This document shows positions 31,878 through 43,900 of a DNA stretch of 64,000 nucleotides, piece by piece (the first letter of the stretch is position 1; the number at the start of each line of letters is the position of its first letter). The position numbers and the translations under genes are program-made. The DNA is from Hemileia vastatrix (Eukaryota; Basidiomycota; Pucciniomycetes; Pucciniales; Zaghouaniaceae). The stretch spans positions 4,607,001 through 4,671,000 of the forward strand of contig JASXTE010000008.1 in the NCBI GenBank assembly GCA_030280995.1. Reading direction: 5' to 3'. The notes beneath the pieces are model-generated. The model worked only from the letters and a program-made list of their open reading frames with translations. It was not told the DNA's origin and ran no database searches.

Positions 31878-34515
31878 TGGCTTCACCTCAGTAAGATAAA
31901 TAATTATTTTTCCTGGGTAAGTGTAGTAGCCTGGCTGACAATGATAAATTAAAATTTTAAAATGGACTATTAAGACTGAGAAGAAAGGAACACCATTTTT
32001 TAAGAAAATGAATAATAGCAAGTAACTCTTTATCATGAATTCCGTAATTAAACTCTGCTGCAAGCAATTTGCATGAATCAAACACAACAGGATGAAAAAT
32101 TTTTGTTTCAGTATTTAATTGGGATATAAACCCTGCAAAAGCATAATCACTAGCATCTGTCTCAACAATATTCAAAGCAGATGGATCAAAATGTTGAAGA
32201 ATTGGAGCTGTGGTGAATGCAGACTTCAATGCTTCAAATTCCTTTTGTGTTGTATCAGTGAAAGAAAAGGGAATATCTTTTCTAAGAAGAGAAGTGAGAT
32301 TTGTAATTGTTTTAGAGTAATCTTTAATAAATCTTCTATAGAAATTTGCAAAACCTCAAAACCATTGTAAGGATTTTACAGATTTTGGCTTTGGACATTC
32401 CAATATTTTTTAACTTTCCTATCATCCATGACAAGGCTTTCAGTTGATAATGTAAAACCTAAAAATTCAATAGACTTTAGTTGGAATTTGCACTTAGTGT
32501 GTTTTGTGTAGAGACCATTCTCTCAAAGATAATTTAGAACCTGTCGGACATTTTCAATGTGTTCCTCAAGGGTTTTCAAAAAAAATTAAATATCATCTAA
32601 ATAGATGATAAAAAATTGTTTGACAACATCATGAAAAGATATAATTGACAAAAGTTTGAAAGTTGAGGGTGTGTTACATAACCTAAAAGGCATAACTAGA
32701 TAATTAAAACTACCAAACCTAGTGCGCATTTCTGTTAAAGGTTCATGGCCTTCTGCAATATGTATAAGGTTGTAAGCTCCTCTTAAATAAATTTTAGAGA
32801 AGTACTTTGCACCACTAAACAAAGTTAGAAGTAAAGACATAGCAGGAACTGGATATGCGTTCTTCTTAGTCACTGCATTGAGTTTTCTAAAATCAACGCA
32901 CAACCTTATACTTCCATCTTTTTTCTTAAAAAAAAGAGCTGGAGAGCCAGTTAAGGATTTAATGGCTTAAATGAAACCTTTTTCTACATTCTCTGAAATG
33001 TATTCTTGAAGAGATTAAGATTCATCCTTTGATAGGGAGTAGACAGGACCTGCAAAAGTTACTGGACCTACTAATTCTATTTGATGATTATAGGGCTGAT
33101 GAGGTGGTAGCTTGTCAGCCTTAAAGACTGAAGATACATTGAGTAAGTTGTGATAATCATCCGGTAGAGTATTTTTAATGGCTTAAATTTTGATTTGGTT
33201 GTCCTCATCATTTTTGAAGGAGTTTTTCAAGGGTAGACCTGAATTTAGAGTGTAAGAATCATTTACTTAGAGGCTTTTGAAAACCTCTTTGAGTGAAGTA
33301 ACCAAGCTAGAAAGGTTAGCGAAATTCTCATTTAGAGAAAAATTAGATGGTTGCAAATAATCTGGCAGAGATATGTCCTCTAGCAAGACTGGGTCAGTCA
33401 GGTTGTTTAACTCCCTATTGACCTGCATTGAAGAATCAGAAATATACTTAGGAAAATGGGTGATCAATCCCTCTGACTAATTAATGTCAGGATTCCAATG
33501 CATTAAAAAGTCATGGAAAAGAATTGTATTTTCTATCCTCAGGGCATCCAAGACTGTAAATTCCCACTAAAAGGAAGGAAAATTTGGAAAATTGAAAACC
33601 AATAAAACTTTCTTACTAACCCAATACTTAGGTTACTCTGGTTTGACCAAATAAAAAGGAATTCAATCTGTATCTACAAATGTCAGCTTAATTATTTCAG
33701 CAAAAGATAAACTGATAAATGAAATTGAAAATCCAGAGTCAATGAGACAACTGAAGGGTATATCCTCCTTAAAAATAATAAATCTAAAACATTTAATGGC
33801 AACTCCAGTTCTTAAGACATGGAGGTCCTGTGCACTGAGAGAAATAAAATAGTTTGCTTTGCACACAAGTAAACTATCCTCTAGTTTTTTTAATTTGAAC
33901 CTTTATCTTCCCTTTCCTTAAATTTGGCACAATCTTCCAATTTGTGTTTCAGTCCACAATACATACATAACCCATTATCTGTCTGTCTTTTCCTCCCAGC
34001 TTCCTTGAATTCCCCTTTTGGATCCAATACCTTACTGATATTTCCAGGATTCAAGCTTTTGGGTTAAGACTTCTCCTTTCACTTGTGACTGGGTTTGGAT
34101 TGGGTTAATTGGGCTGCTCAGGAATGTTTTTTTGAAGGAGGCCCAGATTTGAAGTTTGAACCATGAGGTTTTTGCATGTGATGCCTTTGTTGAAGTCATC
34201 CTTAATGCATGCCATTGAGTTTGAGGTTCCTATCCATTTAGTCTGTCAAAATCTCTAATTTATGCCTGTGAAGATTCAATTGCTCCAGAATCCTTGAAGG
34301 AAGCCACTTTTGAAATGATATTTAGGAGCAGCATCATTTTAACTAACTCAATTTTGTAAAGCCCTGAAATTTGAGATATACTCAAAAGATTTACCACTAT
34401 TGCTCATGCAAAGGAAAGCAAGTTTGATCTCCACATTTTCTGTTTTATTAGGGCCACCAAACAAAGTAAAAAGTTGGTCCTTGAACCTTTCCCAATTATT
34501 AATTAGTAAGTAAAG
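31878..34515 (-). pseudogene. Third Gypsy lineage (C): gag, protease, RT, RNase H remnant
   Basis: On the minus strand, from high to low coordinates: gag (34515 to about 34200, with NWERFKDQLFTLFGGPNK and SFEYISNFRALQN); a zinc knuckle CMYCGLKHKLEDC (about 33945, one residue short of the usual spacing); protease with CLIDSGFSISFIS (about 33750); RT with MCVDFRKLNAVTKKNAYPVP, KIYLRGAYNLIHIAEGHE and the active site IIYLDDI at 32586; and RNase H with VETDASDYAFAGFISQ and DKELLAIIHFLKKW (32229-31957). It resembles Tf2-like chromoviral elements and differs from copies A and B. Stops and shifts are frequent, integrase is absent on the 3' side, and the 5' side is cut at about 34515 where an integrase tail of another family begins on the opposite strand. 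Confidence 0.85.
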
Positions 34516-34830
34516 GTTTTTTGAAGAAAGCATAAGTAGATATGGCAATATCGGGATGAGCGCTTAACGCATAGGTTAAGAAAGCCATTGAACCCGGGAG
34601 ATTTGGTTTTGGTTTATAATAGAAGTTTAGAAAGCCAATGGGGCTAGATGTTTTCTGAAAGATGGAATGGTCCATATAGGATAAGAAAGCTGATAACTGG
34701 AGGAATTGGATGGTACTGAGTGGAAGCGAAATGTGGCTGCAGATCAGATCAAAAGATTCTACCCAAGGGGTGTTCCAGTGATACAAGATAACCTCTGGAA
34801 TGAGGAAAACTACCAGAATAATACCTCCGG
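34515..34830 (+). pseudogene. Integrase C-terminal fragment (element 2-like family)
   Basis: Read in plus orientation it gives RDERLTHRLRKPLNPGDLVL, VYNRSLESQWG, a stop, MFSERWNGPYRIRKLITGG and, after shifts, NVAADQIKRFYPRGVP. This matches residue by residue the tail at 17059-16748 of element 2. It ends with two short copies of the GAGG...AAACT motif. The rest of the pol gene is missing to the left, where Gypsy lineage C begins on the other strand. It shows that a plus-oriented element of the element 2 family once lay here. The Zn-cluster genes to the right then sit antisense and downstream of pol, as in the elements after 51844. Confidence 0.85.
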
Positions 34831-35328
34831 GAAGAGGTTAAACTAACAAGTTATGTTAAGTTTTGTTTTTCTAAGAGGACTCACAGGAGGCTTTAACACA
34901 GTTGTGACGGATAGAGGGTGCTAACTGGAAGTTAGGCAGAATATGGCTGAACAGGAAACTGGAATAAGCGCTTAGATGAGGGCGTAGAGCAAAATGAAAT
35001 CTTATATATATATTTTCATTGTTAGAGGGGTATGACCAAATAGGTAATTGAATTAAAGGAGATGTGTTCCATGTAAATGCAAAAGAGGCTGGGAATTTAG
35101 CTAATGGGTTAACTAACCAGGAGTGGAATAGTGATTTATAGATGGGGCTCTCTACAGCTCAATTCTTATTTTACATGGTATATTGCTGTATCGCAGTAAA
35201 GGCGGTAAAGTTTTATGATATAAAAGTTTATTTATGATTTTTTTTTTTAGGGTTTACAGTTTTTTAAAGAAAGTAGAGGGAGCAAAGTTAGGCGCTCTAT
35301 AGTATGGAAGACAGTTGTAATAAAATAG
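34831..35328. other. No recognised gene between the integrase tail and the duplication
   Basis: Noncoding, with A/T-rich stretches and several GCGCTT/AGCGCT words that are also common in the duplicated region to the right. Nothing else is supported. Confidence 0.4.
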
Positions 35329-35433
35329 TGCCATGTCTAAAAATATTATTTGAAGGCATAGCATGAAAAATATATGAAGACTATGTACAGGGAGAATGGA
35401 CAGAGGAGGCTCATAAGGAGAAGCGCTAGTGGG

Positions 35434-36230
35434 CTATTTGGTATCAGGGTGAAAGCTAATAGGATATCCTTTCCAGTCTTCAGGCATGACAAAGCGACGG
35501 GGATCCGCGGTGAATTCAAGAATAGTTGATGAGCTGATTTTGTTCATTAGTTGACCTATCATTTCTATATGAGTATAGCGAGCTTCAAGTTCAGCGTCCA
35601 AAAAAGCTGGTGCATTAGAATAGGATAGAGAAATAGAGTCATATATAAGACGAAGTCTGGAAAACATTCGCATGGAATGGACAAAGGGTAAAGGAATAGG
35701 AACCCATCCCAGGGAGATGGATTCATTGAAGCCTGACAAGGAGTCAGTGGGCAAGGAGAGTGTAAGTATAATAAAGGATACTTACTTGCTAATAAGTTTT
35801 TTAGGTGCGCTGATGGAGAAGTAATGGTAACGGCTTCAGGAGCAGCTTCAGTGGAGCCTGAGCGCATAGAAGCATTAGAGCTCAGAGTGGAAGAAGGTGT
35901 AGCACTAAACTGAATAGATATATTGCTCCTGGGAAAACTAGGAAGCGATGGTGATTCATGAGGAACATTATTATTAGTGGAGATAGTGGGACTAGTGGTT
36001 GTAACTATGAGAGTGCTACTAGTAGAGCTAGGTGGAAAGAAAATATAACCAGTAGGCTGAGGAGTATTCTGATTAAAAGAGATATTGCAAGTTTTGTGGT
36101 ATATGAAGCAATTTTCACAGGCATGTCTAAAGGAGGCATACCCCCGAGGTTTAGAAAATGTACAATGAAAGTTTCAGCGTTTACAAAACAAGCACACTTG
36201 ATCTTTGGGAACCGTACAATATTGAGTCAT
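35434..36230 (-). pseudogene. Zn-cluster gene A, copy 1
   Basis: ATG at 36230. Exon 1 encodes TQYCTVPKDQVCLFCKR, a TGA, then NFHCTFSKP and a second cluster CENCFIYHKTC. A Ser/Thr/Pro-rich linker follows up to LLA. A canonical 53-bp intron (35785-35733, GTAAGT...GTCAG) keeps the frame into SFNESISLGWVPIPLPF and a helical C-terminus (IEMIGQLMNKISSSTILEF, then PEDWKGYPISFHPDTK), ending at 35434. The total would be about 247 residues. Two CX2CX6C half-clusters separated by 14 residues resemble the fungal Zn2Cys6 DNA-binding domain (usual linker 5-12). The TGA inside the first cluster inactivates this copy; copy 2 is intact there. Function is unknown; DNA binding is inference. Confidence 0.65.
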
Positions 36231-36720
36231 AATATTTGGATAAAAGAGATCTAGGTTATGAGAAAGGCTATTTATAAGATAACAATGGCATCATAGAGGA
36301 GTCATCAGTTGAGCCATGTCTGACTTGAGCGCTGGATTGTTTCTGAGAAGATAGTGAAAAATTTTTGTCTTAATGAATTACCCAAGGAAAGGCAAATCTG
36401 TTGCAGTCAAGGGAAAGTCATATATTGTGAAGATCTGAAGATTAAAAGAGAGCGCATGCACATACAATGCAGGGGAAGTATTTGCTGCTATAGAAAGTAG
36501 CAACGATCTCAAGTTGTTATTTTTTGTTTTTTCATCATTCATAAGCACTTAGTAGAAGTGTGCGCTGCTTAGAAAAAGGATGATATTTTTTTTTGAAGGC
36601 AGCTCATCTTGCAGTTTTAGAATTCTCACAGGAAAATTAAGGGAAAATAAAAAAAAAATATTACAGTTTTTTTTTACAAGGTAATATACAAGTTACAGGG
36701 AATATATACAAGGAATATTT

Positions 36721-37763
36721 TTAGTATTCTGCATCATCAAAGATTGGAATGCAGAAAGCCCAGTCATTAACAGTCTCTTGCATGTTTTGTTGCAAGGTGG
36801 TTATTAGCTGTTTTTGTTTGTTATACTCGGCACGAGTATAAACTGGGACTGCCTCGAGGAATTCTTTGACGGAAGTTAAAATGTTGTTCATACGACGCAT
36901 GGTTGCATCATATGGAGCGCAGGCAATTTGATCTGCAAATTCCCTGTTTTGAGCCATGGTGGGCTCTTCATCATCGATGTCCGGAATATTTTCGATGGGC
37001 CATTCATCAGGAATGATGGTATCAAAGACCTCCTGCATAGTTATCCAGTCAGGCGTGGGAATTCGAGGAGTACACTCCGGAATAGGCTCGGTATCCAAGA
37101 CAAGATCTTCTCCCAAGGCTGGAAGGAATAGAGGAACGTGAGGAGGTGGAGGCGTTTCAGCGTAAGGTGTGCCTGGTGCATTCTAAAAGAGTAAAAAAAA
37201 AAAAAAAAGAGAGAATGTTAGCATTAGAAAAGGAAGACTTACGGTATTCTCCTCTGAAAAGAGAGATCTTGGGACAGAAGCGATGCTACTGGGTGTAGAT
37301 TTGCGGTAACCAACCTTGGCTCATTTGTTGCCAGGTGGGGTAAAACAAGCAGGGGCCGGGCGCTTGATGGTCATTTGACTCATCATATTAGTGGTTGAAG
37401 CGTTAGGGTCCAGGCGTGCAATGGTGGGCGGCCCATCATAACTACACTTCTTTTTGCATTTCTTGCAGTTATTGCATGACTAAAAAAAAAAAAAAAAAAG
37501 GGGAAAGAAATGAAAGGTTAGTAACAACAAGGAAGGAAAGTGAAGATAACTTACAGTGAAGAAATTATTTCCACGGATGGTTTTGAGAAATTACAAGGAG
37601 TTATGCCATTCTCGATGCAGCCGGTGCATCTTGTCCCACCCATCAGTATAGTTATGGGCATTGTTGGTGGAGCAGCAGGGGGCTGAGTGCACACAAACTG
37701 TCGAATTGCTTCCACGGCGTTGGCGGTATTTTCAGTGTTAGGGTTAGTTCTTCTGGTATTCAT
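36721..37763 (-). pseudogene. Zn-cluster gene B, copy 1
   Basis: ATG at 37763. Exon 1 carries CTGCIENGITPCNFSKP (CX2CX7C) and ends at a GTAAGT donor near 37553. Exon 2 (from about 37480) starts SCNNCKKCKKKCSYDGPP (CX2CX6C, very basic) and continues to SLFSEENT, with one TGA after PPGNK. A canonical intron (about 37243-37183, GTAAGT...TTTTAG) leads to exon 3, NAPGTPYAETPPPPH to a helical C-terminus ending NDWAFCIPIFDDAEY at 36721. The exon 1-2 junction is one base out of frame as I read it, so that splice or an indel needs checking. Six-cysteine clusters of this type bind two zinc ions in fungal regulators. It lies upstream of gene A on the same strand, about 490 bp apart. Confidence 0.6.
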
Positions 37764-39094
37764 TGAAAGATATGAAGGAGGAAAGATAAGAGAAGAAGAT
37801 AGAAGATGGAGGAAGGAAACGCTGTGAGATGCAGGTATTTATGGGCTCCTGGGGACTGTCGTGAGTAGAGGGAGGATGTGGTACGCGCCTTGCAGGTAGC
37901 ATAATTTTAGACCAATCAGTGCGTGTAGTACGGGAAGAACAAAGGAAGTTAGCGCAGTAGATAGTGCTAAAATATAATATGTATTTGTGTGTTTCAAAGA
38001 ACAAATGAAATGGAAGCGCAGAAAAGGATTGAGGGTCTGTGCGCTCGGATTTTGCAGCAAGATGTGCTGCACAATGGGGAATTGTGTGTTATTGATTTAG
38101 GACTGTAAAGCGCTAAACAATATGTATTTGGACTTTCCAATAATTATGTGTTATGAATTAAAGAAAGAGTTATGGCTTATGGACGACTCAAGTGCATAGT
38201 ATACTGTACCAGGGCTAGTTGGGTAACTTACTGAAACAGGTAATAAGGGAGGCTAACTAGTTAAGTGAATTTTTATGGCTATGAACTTAGTATTAAAGAA
38301 AGGAGAGTGGGGACTCAATCACAAAATTATCCAAGAGTCAAGGAAACTAGGATCAATGTTAGAATGGGTCAAAACAGAAAATAGCTCTGAAACAAAAACA
38401 AAGTTATAGTCAAAAGCACATATGTGGAGTATGAGTGAAACAATTTAATACTAGCGTTAGTAATCATAGGGTATGTTTTAGGGGCCGTAGTTGTTACAAG
38501 CAGTGTACATAGTTTACTAATGGATTAGTTATTGTTTTACTAATATGGCACTAGAGCCAGCACTGGAGATCCACTAGGGAACTGTGTCTTGAGTACTGGA
38601 AAAATATAAAAAGGAGGACTATTTGATAAAGATAGGGAGTCTTTTTTCATTAGAATATATAGAGAGATATAGAATAGTAAATTAGAGATATTTCTGAGTC
38701 TTTTATTATTCATGCGTCTGTGCGTGTATTTCATATAGCATAAGTGAAAGAGCGTAACATAGAGGGAATATATAGATTTAGTAGGATTGACTATTGTTAG
38801 AGTTATTTTATTGCTATAATAAGGCATATTCAAAGAGAGTGCTTCAAGAGGGAGTAGCTGTAAATATTAGCGCTTATTAAGAATAGAAATATCCAGATAG
38901 TAATACTTGTTTTTCCTGATATATAAAACTCATATCTCATCTTATAAACTTTCTAATCAAATATTAGTGTTACACATTATTGCGCTGTCTTTAAAAATAA
39001 GAGTGGAAGGCGCTTCTTTTTAGAAATTAAAGAGGAGAACCAACCCATCTCGCATTGTGTCTACTGCTTAGTACTTTAGAACAGTCTACAGTTC
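37764..39094. other. Upstream region of gene B, copy 1
   Basis: No gene is supported. Short ORFs at 37744-38072 and 38540-38833 have no conserved counterpart of the same frame in copy 2 beyond the underlying duplication. This is where a promoter for B and A would lie; GCGC-containing words (TAGCGC, GCGCTC) are frequent near 37895-38110. Confidence 0.4.
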
Positions 39095-39207
39095 CGTGTC
39101 TATAAAAAAGATTATTTAAAGGCATAGCAAAAAAAAAAGAAGATTAAGACTATGTACATGGAGAATGGACAGAGGAGGCGCATAAGGAGAGCGCTAGTGA
39201 GCTATTC

Positions 39208-39998
39208 AGTATTGCGGTTAAAGCTATTAGGATATCATTTCCAGTCTTCAGGCATGAAGAAGCAATGGGGATTGGCGGGGAATCCAAGAATAGTTGATGA
39301 GCTAATTTTTTTCATTAGTTGACCTATCATTCCTATATGGGTATAGTGAGCTTCAATTTCAGCCTCAGAAAAAGCTGGGCCATTATAATAGGATAGAGAA
39401 ATAGTGTCATATATAAGACAAAGTCTGGAAAACATTCACATGGAATGATAAAAGGGTAAAGGAATAGGAAACCATCCCAGGGAGATGGATTCATTGAATC
39501 CTGACAAGGAGTCAGTGGGCAAGGAGAACGTAAGTATAATGAAGGATACTTACTTGCTAATAAGTTTTGTGGGTGCACTGATGGCAAAGTAATGGCAACC
39601 ATTTCAGGAGCATCTGTAGTGGAGCCTGAGGGCATAGAAGCATTAGAGTTCGGAGAGGAAGAAGGTGTAGTTCTAGGCTGTATAGATATTTGGCACCTGG
39701 GAATACTAGGAAGCAATGGTGATGCATAAGGAACATTATTATTAGTAGAAATAGTAGGACTAGTGTTTGTAATTATGGGAGCGCTACTAGTAGAGCTAGG
39801 TGGAAAGCAAATATAACCAGTAGACTGAGGAGTATTCTGGTTTAGAGAGATATTGCAAGTTTTGAGGTATCTAAAGCAATTGTCACAGGAAGGTCTAAAG
39901 GAGCCATCCCCTAAAGGTTTAGAAAATGTACAATGAAAGCTGCGGCATTTACAAAACAAGCATGCTTGATCTTTGGGAACCATACAGTATTGAGTCAT
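39208..39998 (-). pseudogene. Zn-cluster gene A, copy 2
   Basis: ATG at 39998. Exon 1 is fully open and encodes CLFCKCRSFHCTFSKP and CDNCFRYLKTC, i.e. CX2CX6C-x14-CX2CX6C, with an extra Cys inside the first cluster. A Ser/Thr/Pro linker follows (SSTSSAPIITNTSPTISTNN). A donor GTAAGT after LLA and an acceptor TTGTCAG mirror copy 1. Exon 2 starts FNESISLGW, loses one base near 39445 and has a TGA after EDWK, so the C-terminus is damaged. The N-terminal cluster is intact, unlike copy 1. The 221-residue ORF reaching 39333 reads through the intron. Confidence 0.65.
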
Positions 39999-40480
39999 GA
40001 TATTTGAATGAAGGAGATCTAGGTTATTAGATGGGCTATTTATAAGATAAAAATGGCATTATAAAGGAGTCATCAGTTGCACTATGTCTGATTTGAGCAC
40101 TGGATGATTTCTAAGAAGAAAGTGAAAGATTTTCATCATAATGAATTACCAAAGGAAAGGCATATCTGTTGCAGTCAAGGGAAAGTCATATATTGCAAAG
40201 ATCTGAAGATTTCAAGAGAGTGCATGCATATATGACGCAGGGGAAGTGTTTACTGCTATAGAAAGTAGCGATGATCTCAAGCTGTTTTTTATTATTATTA
40301 TTTTTTGTTTCATCTTTCATAGGAACTTAGTAGAAGGGTGCGCTGCTTAGAAAAAGGATGATATTTTTTGGGGGCAACTCATCTTGCAGTTGTAAAGTTC
40401 TCACATGAAATTTAAGTGAAAATAAAAATAAATATATTACATTTTTTTACAAGGAATAAATACAAAAGAAGATATTTTTT

Positions 40481-41514
40481 TTAGTATTCTGCGTCATCAA
40501 GGATAGGGATGCAGAAAGCCCAGTAGTTGACAGCCTCTTGCATGTTTTGTTGCAAGGTGGTTATTAGCTGTTTTCGTTTATTATAAAGGGCGCAAGTATA
40601 AACCGGGGTGCCTCGAGGAATTCTTTGACGGCAGTTAGCATTTTGTTCTTACGACGCATGGTTGCATCATATGGAGTGCAGGCAATTTGCTCTGCAAATT
40701 CCCAGTTTTGAGCCATGGTGGGCTCTTCATCATCAACGTCTGTGAGAGTTTCGGTGGGCCATTTGTCCAGGATTATGGCATCAAAGACCAGCTGCATAGT
40801 TTTCCAGTCAGGGGTGGGTGTACCAGGAGTACACTCGGGAGTAAGTTCAGTATCCCAGATGGGATCTTCTTCCAAGGCAGGAAGTAATAAAGGGATGTTA
40901 GGATGCGGAGGCGTTTCAGCGTAAGGTGTGCCTGGCGCATTCTAAAAGAGAAAATGGGAAAATGTTAGCATAAGAAGAGAGAAAAGAAGGAAGAAAAAAA
41001 CTTACTGTGCTCTCCTCTGAGAAGAGAGATCTTGGGACGGAAGCAATGCTACTGGGTGTAGTTTTGCGGTAACCAACCTTGTCTTGTTTGTTTCCAGGTG
41101 GGGTGGTAGGAGCAGCTGCCGGGCGCTTTATGGTCATTTGACTCATCATATTGGTTGTAGAAGTGTTGGTGTCAAGGCTCGCAACAGTGGGCGGCCCATC
41201 GTAACTACACTTCATTTTGTGTTTCTTGCAGTAATTGCGTGACTGGAAAAGGAAGAAATGAAAAGTTAGTAATAATAAGGAAGGAGAGAAAGTGAAGATA
41301 ACTTACACTAAAGAAATTATTGACACACAGGATTTTGAGAAATGACAGGGAGTTATGCTATTCTTGATGCAGCAGGTGAATCTTGTCCCACCCATCAGTG
41401 TAGTTATTGGGTCATTGGGTGAGCAGCAGGGGGCTGAGTGCACACAAACTGCCAAATTGCGTCCACAACATTGGCGGTATTTTCAGTGTTAGGAGGTGTT
41501 CTTCTAGTAGTCAT
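40481..41514 (-). pseudogene. Zn-cluster gene B, copy 2
   Basis: ATG at 41514 (TTRRTPPN). The first cluster is damaged by shifts near 41400. Exon 2 has RNYCKKHKMKCSYDGPPTVA, in which two Cys of copy 1 are Arg and His, but it lacks the TGA of copy 1 (PPGNKQDKVGYRK). A GTAAGT donor follows EEST. Exon 3 (about 40940 to 40481) matches copy 1 (PECTPGTPTPDWKTMQLVFD) until a one-base loss near 40607. The original end DAEY is still present at 40481. Copies 1 and 2 are broken at different places, so the ancestor was probably intact when the unit was duplicated. Confidence 0.55.
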
Positions 41515-42868
41515 TGAAAGATATAAAAAATAATAAGAGGGAAAAGAAGATGATTATAATAAATAAGAGAAGAAGATAGAAGATAGAGGAAGAAAACTCT
41601 TCAAGACAAAGGGTACTTATAGGCTCCTGGGGACAGTCCCGAGTAGAGGGAGGATGTGGTACGCACCTTGCAGGAAGCGTGGTTTTGGACCAATCAGCGC
41701 GCGTAGTCCAGGAAGAACAAAATAGGAGTTAGCGCTGCAGATAGTATTAAAATATAATATGTATTTGTGTGTTTCAAAGAAAGGGAAATAGAAGTGCAAA
41801 AAAGGATTTAGGGTCTGTGCGCTCGGATTTTGTAGTGGGATGTGCCACACAATGGGGAATTGTGTGTTATTGATTTAGGACGGCAAGCGCTAAACAACAT
41901 GGATTTGGATTTTCCAATAATTGTGTGTTATGCATTAAGGAAGGAGTTATGGCTTAAGGAGGACTCAATTGCATAATATACTGCACTGCGGAATATTGAC
42001 TAGTAATGAGGAGAGGAGCATAGGGACTCGATCAAAAAAGAAAACTACCCAAGAGTCAAGGCGACTAGGATCCGCGTTAGAATGGGTCTAACCTGGAAGT
42101 AGTGCTGAAACAAAACAAAGGTATAGTCAAGAGCACGTATATGGAGTATGAGTGAAACAATTTAAAAACTAGTGTTAGTAAGCATAGGGTGCAATTAGGT
42201 GCTGTAGTTACTACAAGCGGTGTACGTAGTTTACTAATAGTATAGTTACTGTTTTACTAATGTGGCGCTAGAGCCAGCACTGGAGATCCACAATGGAACT
42301 GTGTCTTGAGCACTGGAAAAATATAAAAAGAAGGACTATTTGACAGGGATAAAGGGCATCTAGTAGGAAAATAATAACAATTGACAAAAAATTAGTTAAA
42401 ATACGATTAGTTAATAATTGTGAAGTCAAGTATAAGATATTATTTATTCTGTGGTCATTTATTTGAGAATAATATTAGAGATATTTCTGAGTCTTTGTCA
42501 TTTGTTCATCTGTGTGTGTATTTCATATAGTATAGTGGAAGAACGCAGCATAGAGAGAATATATAAGTTCAGTAGGATTGACTATTATTAGAGTTATTCT
42601 ACTTCTATAATAAGGCATATTCAAAGAGAGTGCTTCAAGAGGGAGTAGCTGTGGATATAAGTGCTTGTTAAGAAAAGAAATATCCAGATAGTAATATTTT
42701 TTTTCCTGATCTTTAACTTATGTCTCAACTTATTAACTTTCTAATCAGATATTTGTGTTACACATTATTGTGCTTTCTTTAAAAATAAGAGTGGAAGGCG
42801 CTTCTTTTTAGAAATTAAAAAGGAAAACCAGCCCATCTCGCATTGTGTCTACTGCTTAGTACTTTAGA

Positions 42869-43525
42869 CCTCTCTACAACAAGATGGGTCAGTATTGTTA
42901 ATGTGAAAGATGAATTTGATAAGGTGATTGATTAACAAAAAGTAATAGAAATCAATGAGGAAAAAGAAATTTTTTACTGTGTTATATATAATTATCACTA
43001 TCATTAACCTATATTTAACCTATCTAATACTATCACAAATACATTATAACTACACTGTTCTAGGTATAAGTATGTAAATAGATTATAAGATAACAAAGGT
43101 GGTCATGTTGAGTTAGGAAACATTGGTTTAAACTTCTGACAGTACCCAACATTTACCGAAATGAATAGCTAATGGGAGGTGTAAATGACACAGCGCCCAA
43201 ATATGCATCAAAGTAATAGTTAAGTATGCATGTAGTTGGGTGTTTCCAACACGGTGGTAGATGCCCTTAGAAGAATTTTAATTTTTTATATATCTTTGGA
43301 AAGTTTAATAAAAAGATCAACACTTTTTATGATAATTCTCTAATTTTCACTACCACTTTATTTCCTTATAAAGTTAGAGCTCCTAAATACATATAAAAAG
43401 TCATATCAATATGCCTTCATTTATTGTCTTATCTCTACCTCATATTCTTCAACATATTTTAGTAGCTTTTACCTCTAGGTGTGGTTATGACTCAAATTTG
43501 TCAATGTCACCACAAAAAATTAAGT
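42869..43525. other. No recognised gene
   Basis: AT-rich sequence after the duplication. If a 3' LTR once closed the element whose integrase tail is at 34515, it should be near here, but I see no match to the other LTRs in the window. Confidence 0.4.
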
Positions 43526-43900
43526 GGCACCTGCTAGCAGGTGCCCCTACCTATACTCAGTCTTGATTTATGAGTAAATTTTATTTGATTTTGCATGTGC
43601 TAGTTTGCTCATTTTTCAGTGTGCAGTCCCTCCAGAAAAATTAAAGCTGACATGAAATTGAGCTAAGTCAAAGATAGGGATTGGCACCTGCTATCACACT
43701 ACAATAAATGTCCGTTTTGTCTTGGGGCGCAAAAATGGTGCAATGATTACACAACAGTTAAGTAGCAATTATTCTTAGCACAGAAAAATCTTATGTGGGT
43801 CTTAAGTGCAAAAAAAAATTATTTCACAACTGTTACACAACTTTTATGTAATTTTTGCACCCCATTTTGAAACAAGCATGTGTTGTAGTATCAGGTCCCC
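43526..43900. mobile_element. MITE with palindromic ends (GGCACCTGCTAGCAGGTGCC type), itself split
   Basis: The left end is the 20-bp perfect palindrome GGCACCTGCTAGCAGGTGCC. The right end is GGCACCTGCTATCA plus GGTCCCC, split by another MITE at 43697-43889. It is similar in design to the MITE at 4780 (palindrome with a TGCTAGCA core at each end) but has a different interior. No ORF; target duplication unclear. Confidence 0.6.
43697..43889. mobile_element. 193-bp foldback MITE with CACTACAA end
   Basis: It begins CACTACAATAAATG and ends CATGTGTTGTAGT. The interior is largely self-complementary (GCGCAAAAATGGTGCAATGA pairs with the region around TTTTTGCACCCC). ATCA flanks both sides (43693-43696 and 43890-43893). 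The CACTA-like end suggests a CACTA/Spm-derived MITE, but the right end lacks the matching final G. Confidence 0.7.

Larger units (their letters stand above)
35329..39094. repeat. Segmental tandem duplication, copy 1
   Basis: A unit of about 3.77 kb repeated directly at 39095-42868. Both begin near CCRTGTCTA...GGCATAGCA and end near CTACTGCTTAGTACTTTAGA. Similarity runs over the whole unit with indels. Each copy carries genes A and B on the minus strand, plus about 1 kb upstream of B (38000-39090) without a gene. AGCGCT words are frequent in both copies. Confidence 0.9.
39095..42868. repeat. Segmental tandem duplication, copy 2
   Basis: Second copy of the 3.77 kb unit, in the same direction as 35329-39094. 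It ends near CTACTGCTTAGTACTTTAGA at 42854-42868. It has diverged enough for independent stops and shifts in genes A and B. Between about 42350 and 42470 it has a stretch that does not match copy 1. Confidence 0.9.

Noticed and set aside
34499..34786. 95-codon minus-strand ORF
   Set aside because: Shadow of the plus-strand integrase tail, which matches a known domain.
36928..37141. Plus-strand ORFs opposite gene B exon 3 (also at 40687-40924)
   Set aside because: They are antisense shadows conserved only because the unit is duplicated; gene B has splice sites and a cysteine cluster on the other strand.
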